DNA from: Streptomyces sp. DT2A-34
Lineage (GTDB): Bacteria > Actinomycetota > Actinomycetes > Streptomycetales > Streptomycetaceae
Length of the DNA stretch: 64,000 nt
Assembly (NCBI RefSeq): GCF_030499515.1
Contig: NZ_JASTWJ010000001.1
Location: forward strand, 4,754,001-4,818,000
Reading direction: 5' to 3'
The notes under the pieces are model-generated. The model was not told the DNA's origin. It saw only the letters and a program-made list of their open reading frames with translations, and ran no database searches. The translations under genes were made by a program, and so were the position numbers. Shown piece by piece: positions 9,112-17,731 of this stretch (the first letter of the stretch is position 1; each line of letters starts with the position of its first letter).

Positions 9112-9684
9112 ATGACCACCGAAGTGAAGCTGAGCCCCAGGGAGCGGTTGCTGGAAGCGGCGGCCACGCTCACCTACCGAGACGGCGTCAGCATCGGCGT
9201 CGAGGCGCTGTGCAAGGCGGCGGGGGTGTCGAAGCGCTCCATGTACCAGCTGTTCGAGAGCAAGGACGAACTCCTGGCAGCAAGCCTGAAGGAGCGCGCC
9301 TCCGCCTACGTGGCGACTCTCCTGCCCGCGGCGGACGACGGCGGCCGGTCACCCCGCGAGCGGATCCTGCACGTCTTCGAGCAGGTGGAATCACAGGCCG
9401 GCGCCCCCGAGTTCCGCGGCTGCCGGTACCTGGCCGTGCAGATCGAACTCAAGGACCAGAGTCACCCCGCGAGCCGGGTCGCCCATCAGGTCAAGGCGAA
9501 CCTGACCGCCTTCTTCCGCGCCGAGGCCGAGCAGGGCGGGGCGGGCGATCCCGATCTGCTGGCCCGGCAGCTCAGCCTGGTCTTCGACGGCGCCAGCGCC
9601 CGCGCGGGAATCCAGGCCGACAACCTGACCGGGCTCATCGCACCCACGGTAACCACCCTGCTCGACGCGGCAGGCGTGCGCTGA
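9112..9684 (+). CDS. TetR-family transcriptional regulator
   Basis: 190 residues. The N-terminal domain (residues about 8-55) is a classical TetR HTH: RERLLEAAATLTYRDGVSIG, VEALCKAAGVSKRSMYQLFE, then SKDELL. The rest is a helical ligand-binding domain with GCRYLAVQIELKDQSHPA, a pattern seen in TetR proteins near SDR and membrane-transport genes. An operator-like palindrome 32 bases upstream matches the pair upstream of the SDR/hydrolase operon at 6304-6341. The likely regulon is therefore itself plus that operon. The adjacent truncated YhgE-like and MMPL genes may once have belonged to it. The ligand is unknown. Confidence 0.88.
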   Translation: MTTEVKLSPRERLLEAAATLTYRDGVSIGVEALCKAAGVSKRSMYQLFESKDELLAASLKERASAYVATLLPAADDGGRSPRERILHVFEQVESQAGAPEFRGCRYLAVQIELKDQSHPASRVAHQVKANLTAFFRAEAEQGGAGDPDLLARQLSLVFDGASARAGIQADNLTGLIAPTVTTLLDAAGVR

Positions 9685-9709
9685 CGCATCGCCCGTCCAG
9701 AAAACTCCC

Positions 9710-10090
9710 TCACCTCCCGGCACCCGAGGGAAGCCCGATGGCCGTAAGCGTGTTGCCGAGCATGCCGCAAGCGAAGAAGCTTGCGGTCTCGTCGGCATCG
9801 GCGCCCAGCGACAGGTGCACGGTTTCCCAGATCCTCATCCAGCCGGCCCGGACGACCTCACCGATCAGGTCATCGCCCTGCGCCTCGGCGGCCGCCCTCT
9901 CGAAAGCCAGGCGGGTGTCGTCCATGCTCCGCACCAGAGCGGCGACGAAGATCGCCTTCTAGTCCGGGAAGAGCCGGAAGAGATACGGCTGCGTGACGCC
10001 CACCCGCTTGGCGATCGCCGCGGTGGAGGTGCCGTGGTAGCCCGTGCGCGCGAACTCGGCGATCGCCGGTTGACGGGGCCGAGGAGCACA
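9710..10090 (-). pseudogene. TetR-family regulator with an in-frame stop
   Basis: Reads QPAIAEFARTGYHGTSTAAI, then AKRVGVTQPYLFRLFPD (a TetR HTH), a TAG stop at 9961-9963, and continues in the same frame as KAIFVAALVRSMDDTRLAFE to a normal-looking C terminus at 9710. The stop replaces a residue where the family has a charged helix start (DKKAIF-like). The N terminus before about 10090 is not recognisable, so the start is also lost. This TetR differs from the intact one at 9112 and has no visible operator. Confidence 0.75.
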
Positions 10091-11089
10091 CCTTTCTGAT
10101 CAGGGGCGGAGGTAGGGCGGATCACCTGCTCGTCGCCCTTCACCAGCCGGCGGACGAGCTCCCTGCGCTGTCGACGAAGTCGTACCGCAGGACCGGCGCG
10201 TACTCGGGGTAGCGCCTCGGGGGTGGCGTATTCGATCAGCGACTTGTGCGTTCTCTGTAGCGTCCGTCCGGACGTGGTGCGCGTCATTGCACTCGGCGCG
10301 CACAAAGTGGGGGGGAGGCTTGGTCCGCATCACCATCGGTTCTGACGAGCAGGACGACACCGGCGGAGTTCCGGCGGGAGGTGGAGGCGCTCAGTCTCCA
10401 GAGCCGTGGCGAACCAGGCGCGAGGGATCATCGAGCTCGCGCTGGGCCAGAATCGCAGCGCTGAACCTTGCGGTGGCATACGCCACCTGGCGTGCGGCGC
10501 GTCCTTCCGCGCCCGCGGTGACCATGGTCACCGCGTACTGCTCCGAGCAGCTCGCGCGGGCGACAGCGGTGCCCAGCAGGTCCGGAGACACGGGCAACCC
10601 CGGCAAGGGACTACAGACGCCGGCACCGGCACGGCGGCGAACGCCGGCACGTCGGGCAACGGGAATCCCGGCAACGGCCCCGGGAGCGCCGGCAATACGG
10701 CCCGCAACGGCCAAGCAAGCGGCAGGAAGGGCGAGTAGCGCCCGCGCCCATCGGCCGGACCGCTCGCCGTTCGCGGCGTGACGGTCTCGTTCGCCCGTCG
10801 TGGTGCCCGCGTACCTCACGTGAGCCGGTACGAAGCATGTTCCTGTGACGCTTGCGGCGTCCATTTCGATCTGTCGGTCATGCACAGGAAGCATGAGAGA
10901 TGGCGGAGATGTGACGTCCTTCCCCGGACGCGGCGGAGGTGATGAATCCCGGAGGTTTCGGGTGCGACCGTTCACCCTCAACTACGCCCGCTCCAGGGCG
11001 CTTCCGACCATGGTGACGCCCTACCGATTCGACGAGTCGCTTCAACTGACGGCAACACCGGGCCCGTGACTTCAGAAACAGTTCGTGGT
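10091..11089. other. About 1 kb without a supported gene
   Basis: Several open frames exist but none has family-like sequence, a convincing start or balanced composition. A Gly/Asn-rich plus-strand stretch at about 10630-10735 (NAGTSGNGNPGNGPGSAGN) reflects repetitive GGCAACGG-type DNA rather than a recognised collagen-like gene. A short minus-strand segment near 10210-10250 (KSLIEYATPEALP) may be a gene scrap. I see no RNA gene or clear promoter. Confidence 0.4.
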
Positions 11090-11422
11090 TCATCGGCCGG
11101 CGATGACGACCTGCCCCCTCCGGCGCTCGGCGCGGAGTACGGCGCGGGCCGCCGCGAGAATTTCCTCGTCCGTTTCCACGCCGGAGCCCGTCAGGACGTG
11201 GATCAGCCGGGTGTGCCACACATCGGGATCCGCCTCGTACGCGTCCAGTACGCGTACGGCGTAGCCACCCACACCGTTGCCGCCGCCGGTCCCGCCCAGC
11301 CGTCGGCGGACCGCCACCCTGAGCGTGGTGTACAGGTCGTGGACGGCTCCGCGTACGGAATCCGTGAGTCCGGGCGCCGCCCCTGTGGCCAGCGCGACGG
11401 CCACCAACTCCACTTCGGTCAC
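11090..11422 (-). CDS. Small conserved-type protein divergent from the SARP/NB-ARC gene
   Basis: 110 residues from GTG 11422, with an AAGGGGG site upstream. The protein is helical: MTEVELVAVALATGAAPGL, TDSVRGAVHDLYTTLRVAVR, a short Gly-rich loop, then AVRVLDAYEADPDVWHTRLI and a terminal helix with DEEILAAARAVL. I recall such small actinobacterial proteins next to STAND/NB-ARC regulators, sometimes with an added amyloid-like tail; here the protein stops at GQVVIAGR with no such tail. It is divergent from the large regulator with about 110 bases between starts, so they may share a promoter region. The function is not known. Confidence 0.6.
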   Translation of the reverse strand: MTEVELVAVALATGAAPGLTDSVRGAVHDLYTTLRVAVRRRLGGTGGGNGVGGYAVRVLDAYEADPDVWHTRLIHVLTGSGVETDEEILAAARAVLRAERRRGQVVIAGR

Positions 11423-11530
11423 GGGACCCCCTTCAGTTGTGCGGGTTGTGCGATGTCATGGCCCTCACCATGGCCGGGGGTGCTGCAATGACGATGAATT
11501 TCCGATGGTGTGCGGAGGCGGAGGCTTCAG

Positions 11531-14500
11531 GTGGACGGCGGATCTCCAGAGCTGCTGCGGTTCGAGGTGCTCGGACCGTTACGGGCATGGCGGGGCGGAA
11601 CTCCAGTGGATCTGGGACCCGTCAAGCGCCAGACCGTGCTGGCCGCGCTGCTGCTCCGCCAAGGGGCCGTGGTCGGCCATGACCAACTGCTCGACTCGGT
11701 GTGGGGTTCGGAGCCGCCCGCGGGTGGTCGCAAGGTGTTGCCGACTCACGTCAACTCGCTGCGCAGGGCGCTCGATCCGGAAGGCACCCGGCCCACGGAG
11801 TCGGTGATCCGCAGCGGCAAGGGCTGGTACCGCTTCGTGGCCGAGGGCGTCCGGCTCGACACGGCGGACCTGGCCGAGCGGGCCGACGAGGCGCTGCACA
11901 CCCTGGCGTCCGGCGACCTGGCCACCGCGACCGACCAGTTCGCCGCTGCCGTCGAGCTGTTCCGGGGAGAGCCCCTGGCCAACCTGCCGGGACCCTTCGC
12001 GCAGGGCGAGCGGCGGCGGTTGCTGGAGCGTCGGCGGGTGCTCCGACAGGAGCGGCTCAAGTGCCTTCTTCTGCTACGGCGGTTCGGCGACGCCCTCGAC
12101 GACTTCGACGGCCTGTCCGCGTCCGACCTCTACGACGAGTCCCTGGTGGCCCTGCGCATGCGGGCCCTGTACGGCGTCGGACGTCAGGCGGAAGCGCTCA
12201 AGGCCTATGAGGGCATGCGCCGACGACTGCGCGACGAACTCGGAACCAGTCCCCGTGAGGAACTTCGCCGGGTGCACGAAGCGGTGCTGCGCCAGGACGA
12301 CACCTACCTCCTCCCTCCCCCGCCTCCTCCCCCCAAGCCACGCGAGAGCACTTCGAGCGCACCCGCCGAACTGCCCCATGACGCGGCGGGGTTCGCCGGC
12401 CGAACCGACGAACTCGTCAGACTCCACCGGCTGCTTCCATCCGAGCGGGAGCCGGGACGGGCGGGCACCGTGGTCATCTCCGCCATCGGCGGCGCCGCCG
12501 GCATCGGCAAGACCGCGCTGGCCGTGCACTGGGCACATCAGGTACGCGACCGTTTCCCTGACGGCCAGCTCTACATCAACCTGCACGGCTTCGACTACGA
12601 CCGCAGCCCCCTCGAACCCGGCGAGGCCCTTGAACTGCTGCTGCGCAGCCTGGGGCTCGCGGCGTCGGAGATCCCCGCGAACCACGAGGCCCAGGGCCGT
12701 GTGTTCCGGACCCTGCTGGCAGGCCGGCGCATGTTCGTCCTGCTGGACAACGCGGCCTCCGCCGAGCAGGTACGTCCGCTGCTCCCGGGCAGCGCGACCT
12801 GCTGCGTCGTCGTCACCAGCCGCAACCGCCTCGGCGACCTCATCGCCCGCGACGGGGCCCACGCCCTGCGTCTGGACCTTCTTCAGCCGGACGAGGCCCG
12901 CGCACTGCTGAGCCGGGCCCTCGGTGCGGACCGGGTCGACGCCGACGACATGGCCGTAGACGAGCTGATCCGGTTGTGCGGCAGTCTTCCGCTGGCCCTG
13001 CGCGTGGCCGCTGCCAGGCTCGCGGGCGATCCGGCCCTGCGGACGGCTGACCTCGTCGCCGAGATGACCGAGGGCAACAGGCTGGAGGCACTGGAGCCGG
13101 ACGGTGACGCCGGCTCTCCTTTGCGTACGGCCTTTTCGGTGTCGTATCGCGTCCTGTCACCCGGTGCGCGCCGACTGTTCCGGCTGCTCGGCCTGTTCCC
13201 GGGGGCGGAGTTCACGGTCGAGGCCGCGGCGGCTCTTCTTGACGTATCGCTGTCGCGGGCCCGGCGGCTGCTCGGTGCGCTGGCCGCGGCGCATCTGATC
13301 GAAGCCCCGACGGCGGGCCGGTACCGGTTCCATGATCTGCTTCGTGAGTACGCGCAGGAGCGTGCGCAGGTGGAAGAGGCGGTGGCGGATCGCGAAGCCG
13401 CGTTGAAACGCGTCCTGCTCCGGTACCTGCACACCACTCGTGCCGTCGCCGGCACCTGGCACTTCCCGGAACTGCCCGACGACCTCGCATCCGGTGATCA
13501 AGCGGGCTCGTTGTCGGCTACCGAAGCCGGACGGTGGCTGGAGGCCGAGCGGGCGAATCTGCTCGCCGTCATCAACCATGCCGCCCACTACGGTCCCCGC
13601 CCCGTCGCCTGGCACCTGGTCTCCGCACTGTTCGGCTACTTCTGGCTTCATCTGCCGCGGGCGACGTGGCAGGCCCTTGCACGGACTGCGCTGGACGCGG
13701 CCGTGGCCGAGGGCGACCTGTTCGGCCAGGCAGCCATGCACCACAGCCTCGCGGTGATCCAGTGGGACTGGGGTCATGTCAGGGAGGCGGCGGATCACAA
13801 CACGCGCGAACTGGCGATCAGCCGGGAGCTCGACTGGCGGACAGGAAAGGCCGGTGCTCTGGGCGTCGGAGGCTTCTTGGAATGGAGCATGGCGCGTCTC
13901 GACAGAGCGCACGAGGGTCTCACCGCCGGTCTGCTGATCACCCGTGAAACCGGGAACCGTTACCTCGAAGCGTTCGGGCTGAACGGCCTCGGTATGGTCT
14001 CCCGGGACCTGGGCCGACTGCGGGAGGCCGCGGACCACCTCGAACTGGTCGTCCGCCGCAATGCGGGAATCAGCTGGTGGGACGACAGCCTGGCGTTGCA
14101 GATTCTGGGCTGGGTCTACTGGGAACTCGGCCGTCTCAGTGACGGGCTGCGCGTCCTCGGCCCCAAGGTGGCCACTGACGACCGGGGCGGATACCGCAAC
14201 GGCCGCGCGATGATGCTCGATGCCGTCGCAAAGATCAACGTCGAACTCGGGCACCACGACAAGGCGTTGGCACAGACCGACCGCGCCCTCGCCATGGTGA
14301 GGGACCTGGGACGGCCCTGGATTCAGGCCGGCATCCTCAACACGGTCGCCGCTGCCCACCGACGTCTGGCCCACTTCGACCGCTCCCTCGATGCCGACAC
14401 GCAAGCCCTCGCGCTGGCCCAGAAGGCAAGATTCAAACGAGCCGAGGCGGACAGCGTCCTGGGGCTGTCCCTCACCCACCAGCAGCTGGGCCACCACGAA

Positions 14501-14824
14501 GAGGCCCGCAGTCATGCCGAGCAAGCACTGTGCCTGGCCCGTGAGTACGGGTTCGGTGTGGTGGAGGGCCAGGCCCTGACCGTCCTGTGTCGCACGGCGG
14601 AGGCCGGGTCCGCGGACGCCGCAGCCGTCGCCCTCGGTCGAGAGGCCCTGGCCGTACACCGCGAAACCGGACACCGCCTCGGCGAAGCCCGCACCCTCAT
14701 GGCCCTCGCCCGCGCCCACCGGAAGACCGACCCCGCTGCCGCCGAACTGATGAAGCGGCAGGCACGGGACATCTTCTCGGACGTCGGCGTACCCGAGACG
14801 GAGTACGAGGACCTCGACCGGTGA
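11531..14824 (+). CDS. AfsR-like SARP transcriptional regulator with NB-ARC and TPR domains
   Basis: 1097 residues from GTG 11531 (GGAGGCGGAGG ends 6 bases upstream; an in-frame GTG at 11510 is possible). The order is an OmpR-type winged helix (residues about 5-90, LRFEVLGPLRAWRGGTPVDL), a BTAD all-helical domain (about 95-250), a poly-proline linker (about 260-270), an NB-ARC STAND ATPase with P-loop AAGIGKTAL (about 322-330) and MFVLLDNAASAEQV as Walker B-like region, a winged helix with FHDLLREYA, and TPR-like repeats from about 735 to the end. Such proteins activate secondary-metabolism or differentiation genes; ATP binding and TPR sensing are thought to switch the DNA-binding half. No biosynthetic cluster lies beside it, so the targets are unknown. 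Confidence 0.92.
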   Translation: MDGGSPELLRFEVLGPLRAWRGGTPVDLGPVKRQTVLAALLLRQGAVVGHDQLLDSVWGSEPPAGGRKVLPTHVNSLRRALDPEGTRPTESVIRSGKGWYRFVAEGVRLDTADLAERADEALHTLASGDLATATDQFAAAVELFRGEPLANLPGPFAQGERRRLLERRRVLRQERLKCLLLLRRFGDALDDFDGLSASDLYDESLVALRMRALYGVGRQAEALKAYEGMRRRLRDELGTSPREELRRVHEAVLRQDDTYLLPPPPPPPKPRESTSSAPAELPHDAAGFAGRTDELVRLHRLLPSEREPGRAGTVVISAIGGAAGIGKTALAVHWAHQVRDRFPDGQLYINLHGFDYDRSPLEPGEALELLLRSLGLAASEIPANHEAQGRVFRTLLAGRRMFVLLDNAASAEQVRPLLPGSATCCVVVTSRNRLGDLIARDGAHALRLDLLQPDEARALLSRALGADRVDADDMAVDELIRLCGSLPLALRVAAARLAGDPALRTADLVAEMTEGNRLEALEPDGDAGSPLRTAFSVSYRVLSPGARRLFRLLGLFPGAEFTVEAAAALLDVSLSRARRLLGALAAAHLIEAPTAGRYRFHDLLREYAQERAQVEEAVADREAALKRVLLRYLHTTRAVAGTWHFPELPDDLASGDQAGSLSATEAGRWLEAERANLLAVINHAAHYGPRPVAWHLVSALFGYFWLHLPRATWQALARTALDAAVAEGDLFGQAAMHHSLAVIQWDWGHVREAADHNTRELAISRELDWRTGKAGALGVGGFLEWSMARLDRAHEGLTAGLLITRETGNRYLEAFGLNGLGMVSRDLGRLREAADHLELVVRRNAGISWWDDSLALQILGWVYWELGRLSDGLRVLGPKVATDDRGGYRNGRAMMLDAVAKINVELGHHDKALAQTDRALAMVRDLGRPWIQAGILNTVAAAHRRLAHFDRSLDADTQALALAQKARFKRAEADSVLGLSLTHQQLGHHEEARSHAEQALCLAREYGFGVVEGQALTVLCRTAEAGSADAAAVALGREALAVHRETGHRLGEARTLMALARAHRKTDPAAAELMKRQARDIFSDVGVPETEYEDLDR

Positions 14825-14845
14825 CGCCTCCGCGGCCGAGCTCGT

Positions 14846-15090
14846 CAGTCCCGTTCACGCCGGAGCCAGGACACGTGCTCCGGCCCATAGCGGCAGGCGG
14901 AAGACCGAGTTCCGGGCGTCGCGGGCGGGCTCCATGCCGACCCCGCGCCGAAGGCACCGAAGTGGGGCACGACGTACTCCCAGACGACGTCGCCGTCCGG
15001 CGTGACCTCGAAGAGGCGGCCGAAGGGGCCTTCGACGGCTCTCCCACTCGGCGACGGTGCGCGGCGCGCCACCGAGGTGCTCGACGAAAG
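14846..15090 (-). pseudogene. Arylsulfotransferase-like C-terminal remnant
   Basis: Minus-strand translation reads EGPFGRLFEVTPDGDVVWEY, then VVPHFGAFG. After a frame change it reads RNSVFRLPL, then RYGPEHVSWLRRE at about 14850-14880. The order FEVTPdGeVVWEYVxPhfG ... NxVFRxxRYgPE is typical of the last beta-propeller blade and tail of arylsulfotransferase-family proteins. At least two frame changes are needed and the N-terminal part is absent. From about 15090 to 15420 I see only scraps (for example FVEHLGGAPRTVAEWE near 15040-15090) and no gene. Confidence 0.55.
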
Positions 15091-15420
15091 CGCGCGTGGC
15101 GGGAAGTGCGACGGAAGTACAACAGCAGGTCACTCCAAGGCCGTTCGCAGCGGTCGACGCTGTGGACAACGGCGGCCTGGCCCGTCACGCGTCGCTCGTC
15201 GGCTGCCTCTCCGAGTACGGAGTCCTCGACGCGCTCGAACTACCCGAGACCTGTGGCGCTGTGGTTGCCGCCGTCGGCCACCTCGGCCCGAAGCGCGTTG
15301 TCGGCGAGCGGAAGCGGCGGATAGCGGCAGCGAGATCAGCGATGAGCCTCCGCCCACTTGAGTGCTCACGCTGGTCGTGGGCAGGAGTCTGCGGAGGAGA
15401 TCGGCTGTGAGAGAGGTCGG

Positions 15421-15657
15421 CTATGGCCCCGGCTCGGCGGGGTCGTGGGTGATCAGGTCTCCCGGCTGGCACCGGAGGACATCGCAGATCCTCGACAGGG
15501 TCGAGAAGCGGATGGCCTTGGCCCGTCCGTTTTTCAGTACGGACAGGTTGACGACGGTGATACCCACTTGCGCGGCCAGCTCGGTAAGGGTCATGCCGCG
15601 CTCGGCGAGAAGGCGGTCGAGGTGGATCCGGATCGCGTGAGGTTCCTCTTCGGACAT
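15421..15657 (-). CDS. Small XRE/Cro-type helix-turn-helix regulator (YozG-like)
   Basis: 78 residues from ATG 15657, which overlaps the stop of the upstream gene (TGATG), so translation is probably coupled. The HTH spans RIHLDRLLAERGMTLTELAA and QVGITVVNLSVLKNGRAKAI, followed by FSTLSRICDVLRCQPGDLI, the hallmark of short Cro/CI regulators paired with DUF2975 membrane proteins. The pair is likely autoregulated: inverted repeats with TATCGATA-type cores lie upstream of the operon at about 16254-16300. Confidence 0.85.
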   Translation of the reverse strand: MSEEEPHAIRIHLDRLLAERGMTLTELAAQVGITVVNLSVLKNGRAKAIRFSTLSRICDVLRCQPGDLITHDPAEPGP

Positions 15658-16241
15658 CAGATGGTCCCTTCGAGGTCCTCTCGCATGCGCACGCCCTCGC
15701 GCATGATCTTCCCCATGATCACCGCGGCGAGGCCGGCGAGGACGAGCACCAGCGGCCCGGAGACCGCAGGGCCAGAACCGACGATCGGCGCCATGCTCCC
15801 GACGAGCCAGGATCGCGACCAGCCGGCGGTGAGGCCGGCCAGCGGCGTACCCACGGCGACGAACCAGCCGAGAACGGAGAGCCGTTGCGCCACCGCCTCG
15901 GTGAACGGCCCCTGCAGCAGGACGGCCTTCAGCAGTCGGGAGAAGAGCAGCAGCGCGAGCGCACCGAACAGCAGCCAGGGCAGTTCGCCCCCGAGATCGG
16001 CGGCGCGCTGCCCCACAGAGGGACTGTCCTGGCACAGGCGCGTGGCGCTGCTGGACACCTCCACGCCCGCGCCCACCGGCAGTGAGTCCGCCAGCGAGGC
16101 GTTGCGCCAGAAGTCCGTCTGCACGCAGACCGCCCCGTCGTCGAGCATGTGCGTGGCCCCCGTGCCTATGAAGGCGAGTCCGCAGAGCACCGCCAGCGCA
16201 GAGGTCACCGAGGCCAGGGCCCTCGTGAGTCGCGTGTCCAT
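15657..16241 (-). CDS. DUF2975 family membrane protein
   Basis: 194 residues, start ATG 16241 (a GTG nine bases upstream is possible). Four membrane segments are visible: residues about 8-30, 85-105, 120-145 and 155-178. An extracytoplasmic loop with two Cys residues (AVCVQTDFW, RLCQDSP) lies between the first two. This layout is that of DUF2975 proteins, which almost always precede a small XRE regulator as here. The role of the pair is not established; a membrane-linked control of the HTH protein has been proposed from context. It is the first gene of the operon, behind palindromic repeats. Confidence 0.8.
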   Translation of the reverse strand: MDTRLTRALASVTSALAVLCGLAFIGTGATHMLDDGAVCVQTDFWRNASLADSLPVGAGVEVSSSATRLCQDSPSVGQRAADLGGELPWLLFGALALLLFSRLLKAVLLQGPFTEAVAQRLSVLGWFVAVGTPLAGLTAGWSRSWLVGSMAPIVGSGPAVSGPLVLVLAGLAAVIMGKIMREGVRMREDLEGTI

Positions 16242-16253
16242 CTCATCCACCCC

Positions 16254-16300
16254 ATCGATTTTCGATATGCTCAAGGCTAGCGGAGCATATCGATATTCGA
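16254..16300. promoter_or_regulatory. Inverted repeats upstream of the DUF2975/XRE operon
   Basis: TCGATATGCTC (16262-16272) and GAGCATATCGA (16283-16293) form an 11-bp perfect inverted repeat around a 10-base spacer. Further TCGAT-type half sites flank it (ATCGATTTTCGAT from 16254, TATTCGA to 16300). This AT-rich block is striking in GC-rich DNA and is the likely promoter and operator of the operon, probably bound by its own XRE protein. Confidence 0.65.
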
Positions 16301-16669
16301 CAAGTTCATGGCTGCCGACGAGACCGGCCAAGCGGGCCGACAGGCCGAGGTGGCACGCACTGCCCCCGCGTGCGCATCCGCGATTGCGCACCTGAGCAGA
16401 CCTTCGAGTCGACGCAGTCCGAACTCAATGTGGGCGGCGTGCACTCCGCCTTGCCACTCCCCGCTGCGCCGTGCCCTCCGCGTGCCCATAAGAGCGGACA
16501 ACTACGGTCAACAGCGGTACAGCCAAGCCTTGCGACCCGCCATCACGGCGGTATCTCTGCAATTCGGGCGTGTGCCCGCGAAGCCTCCCGGGGCGACACC
16601 GTTCGGCTCGAAGGTGTCCGAGATCCGCAATTCTCCGATGCCGTAGAGCAAGGACGTCAGAGAACGCCG
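16301..16669. other. Intergenic region, no gene seen
   Basis: About 370 bases between the DUF2975 operon promoter and the 3' end of the iron ABC operon. Open frames here lack starts with ribosome sites and do not resemble proteins. No terminator hairpin of note was found for the ABC operon. Confidence 0.45.
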
Positions 16670-17731
16670 CTATGCGTGAAGGCCCGCCTCTCCCACCACA
16701 CGGATGCCCGTCTCCTCCCCGGGACGGACCGCGAGCGGGCCCGCGACGCGGATGGCGACCGGGATGCCGTGGCCCTCGACCGCCACGGTGACCATGGCGT
16801 CGTGGCCGTAGTAGCAGACGTCGGTCACCGTGCCCCTGACCGCGCCCTCGCTGTCCACGTCGGTCAGCCGGAGCTGTTCCGGACGGAGCAGGACCGTGCC
16901 GGCGCGCACGCCGCCCGGCGGGGTGGCGAGGGGCACGGGGCCCAGGACGGTCCGGGCCGTGCCGTCGCTGTCGTTGTCGATGGTGCCGGGGAGCAGGACG
17001 GCGTCGCCGACGAAGTCGGCGATCCAGGGGTCGGCGGGGCGGCGGTAGAGGTCCTGTGGGGTGGCGCACTGGGCGACCCGGCCGTCCCGTACGACGGCGA
17101 CGAGGTCAGCGGTGGACAGGGCCTCCTGCTGGTCGTGGGTGACGAGGACCGCCGTGGCGCCGGTCGTCCGCAGCGCGGCCCGTACGTCGGACCGCACTCC
17201 CGTCCGCAGCGCGCTGTCGAGGGCGTTGAACGGCTCGTCCAGAAGCACGAGTCGGGGGCGCGGGGCGAGCGCGCGGGCCAGCGCGACGCGCTGTTGCTGA
17301 CCGCCGGACAGTTCGTGCGGCATGCGGTCGCCGTATCCGGCGAGGCCGACCAGTTCCAGCAACTCCTCTGTGCGGCGCCGCCGTTCGGCCCGGTCGAGGC
17401 CCTTCAGCCCGAAGGCGACGTTGCGGGCCACGCTCAGATGCGGGAAGAGGGCGCCCTCCTGGGGCACGATGCCGATACGGCGGCGCTCCGGCGGCAGATG
17501 GACGCCCGGCCCGGCAAGCACCCGGTCGCCGAGCCGGACCGTGCCCGCGTCGGCGCGCAGGAACCCGGCGACGATCCGCAGCATGGTGGTCTTGCCGCAG
17601 CCGGAGGGGCCGAGTACGGCGGCCAACGCGCCTGCCGGGACGGTGAGTTGCAGTTCCCGCAGGACCGGCTCTCCGGCCCCCGCTCCGGCTCCGTAGGACT
17701 TGGTGAGTCCTTCCACGTGCAGTTCGTTCAT
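16670..17731 (-). CDS. fbpC: Ferric iron ABC transporter ATP-binding protein
   Basis: 353 residues from ATG 17731, whose first bases overlap the permease stop by four (ATGA). Walker A is GPSGCGKTTMLRI (about residues 38-50), the ABC signature LSGGQQQRVALARAL (about 140), Walker B LVLLDEPFNALD, and the switch His in LVTHDQQEAL. The last 110 residues form a TOBE-like regulatory domain (LLRPEQLRLTD). Order and type match FbpC-like subunits that energise Fe(III) uptake. It is the last gene of a three-gene operon under an iron box, so it should be derepressed in iron starvation. The substrate is inferred from the operon and iron box. Confidence 0.88.
   Translation of the reverse strand: MNELHVEGLTKSYGAGAGAGEPVLRELQLTVPAGALAAVLGPSGCGKTTMLRIVAGFLRADAGTVRLGDRVLAGPGVHLPPERRRIGIVPQEGALFPHLSVARNVAFGLKGLDRAERRRRTEELLELVGLAGYGDRMPHELSGGQQQRVALARALAPRPRLVLLDEPFNALDSALRTGVRSDVRAALRTTGATAVLVTHDQQEALSTADLVAVVRDGRVAQCATPQDLYRRPADPWIADFVGDAVLLPGTIDNDSDGTARTVLGPVPLATPPGGVRAGTVLLRPEQLRLTDVDSEGAVRGTVTDVCYYGHDAMVTVAVEGHGIPVAIRVAGPLAVRPGEETGIRVVGEAGLHA

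Noticed and set aside
10391..10981. A 196-residue minus-strand and an overlapping 110-residue plus-strand frame, the latter Gly/Asn-rich
   Set aside because: Neither has a convincing ribosome site or any family-like motif. The collagen-like look comes from GGCAACGG-type repeats.
15185..15420. Minus-strand frames between the arylsulfotransferase remnant and the XRE gene
   Set aside because: Short, biased and without motifs; they do not connect to the neighbours.
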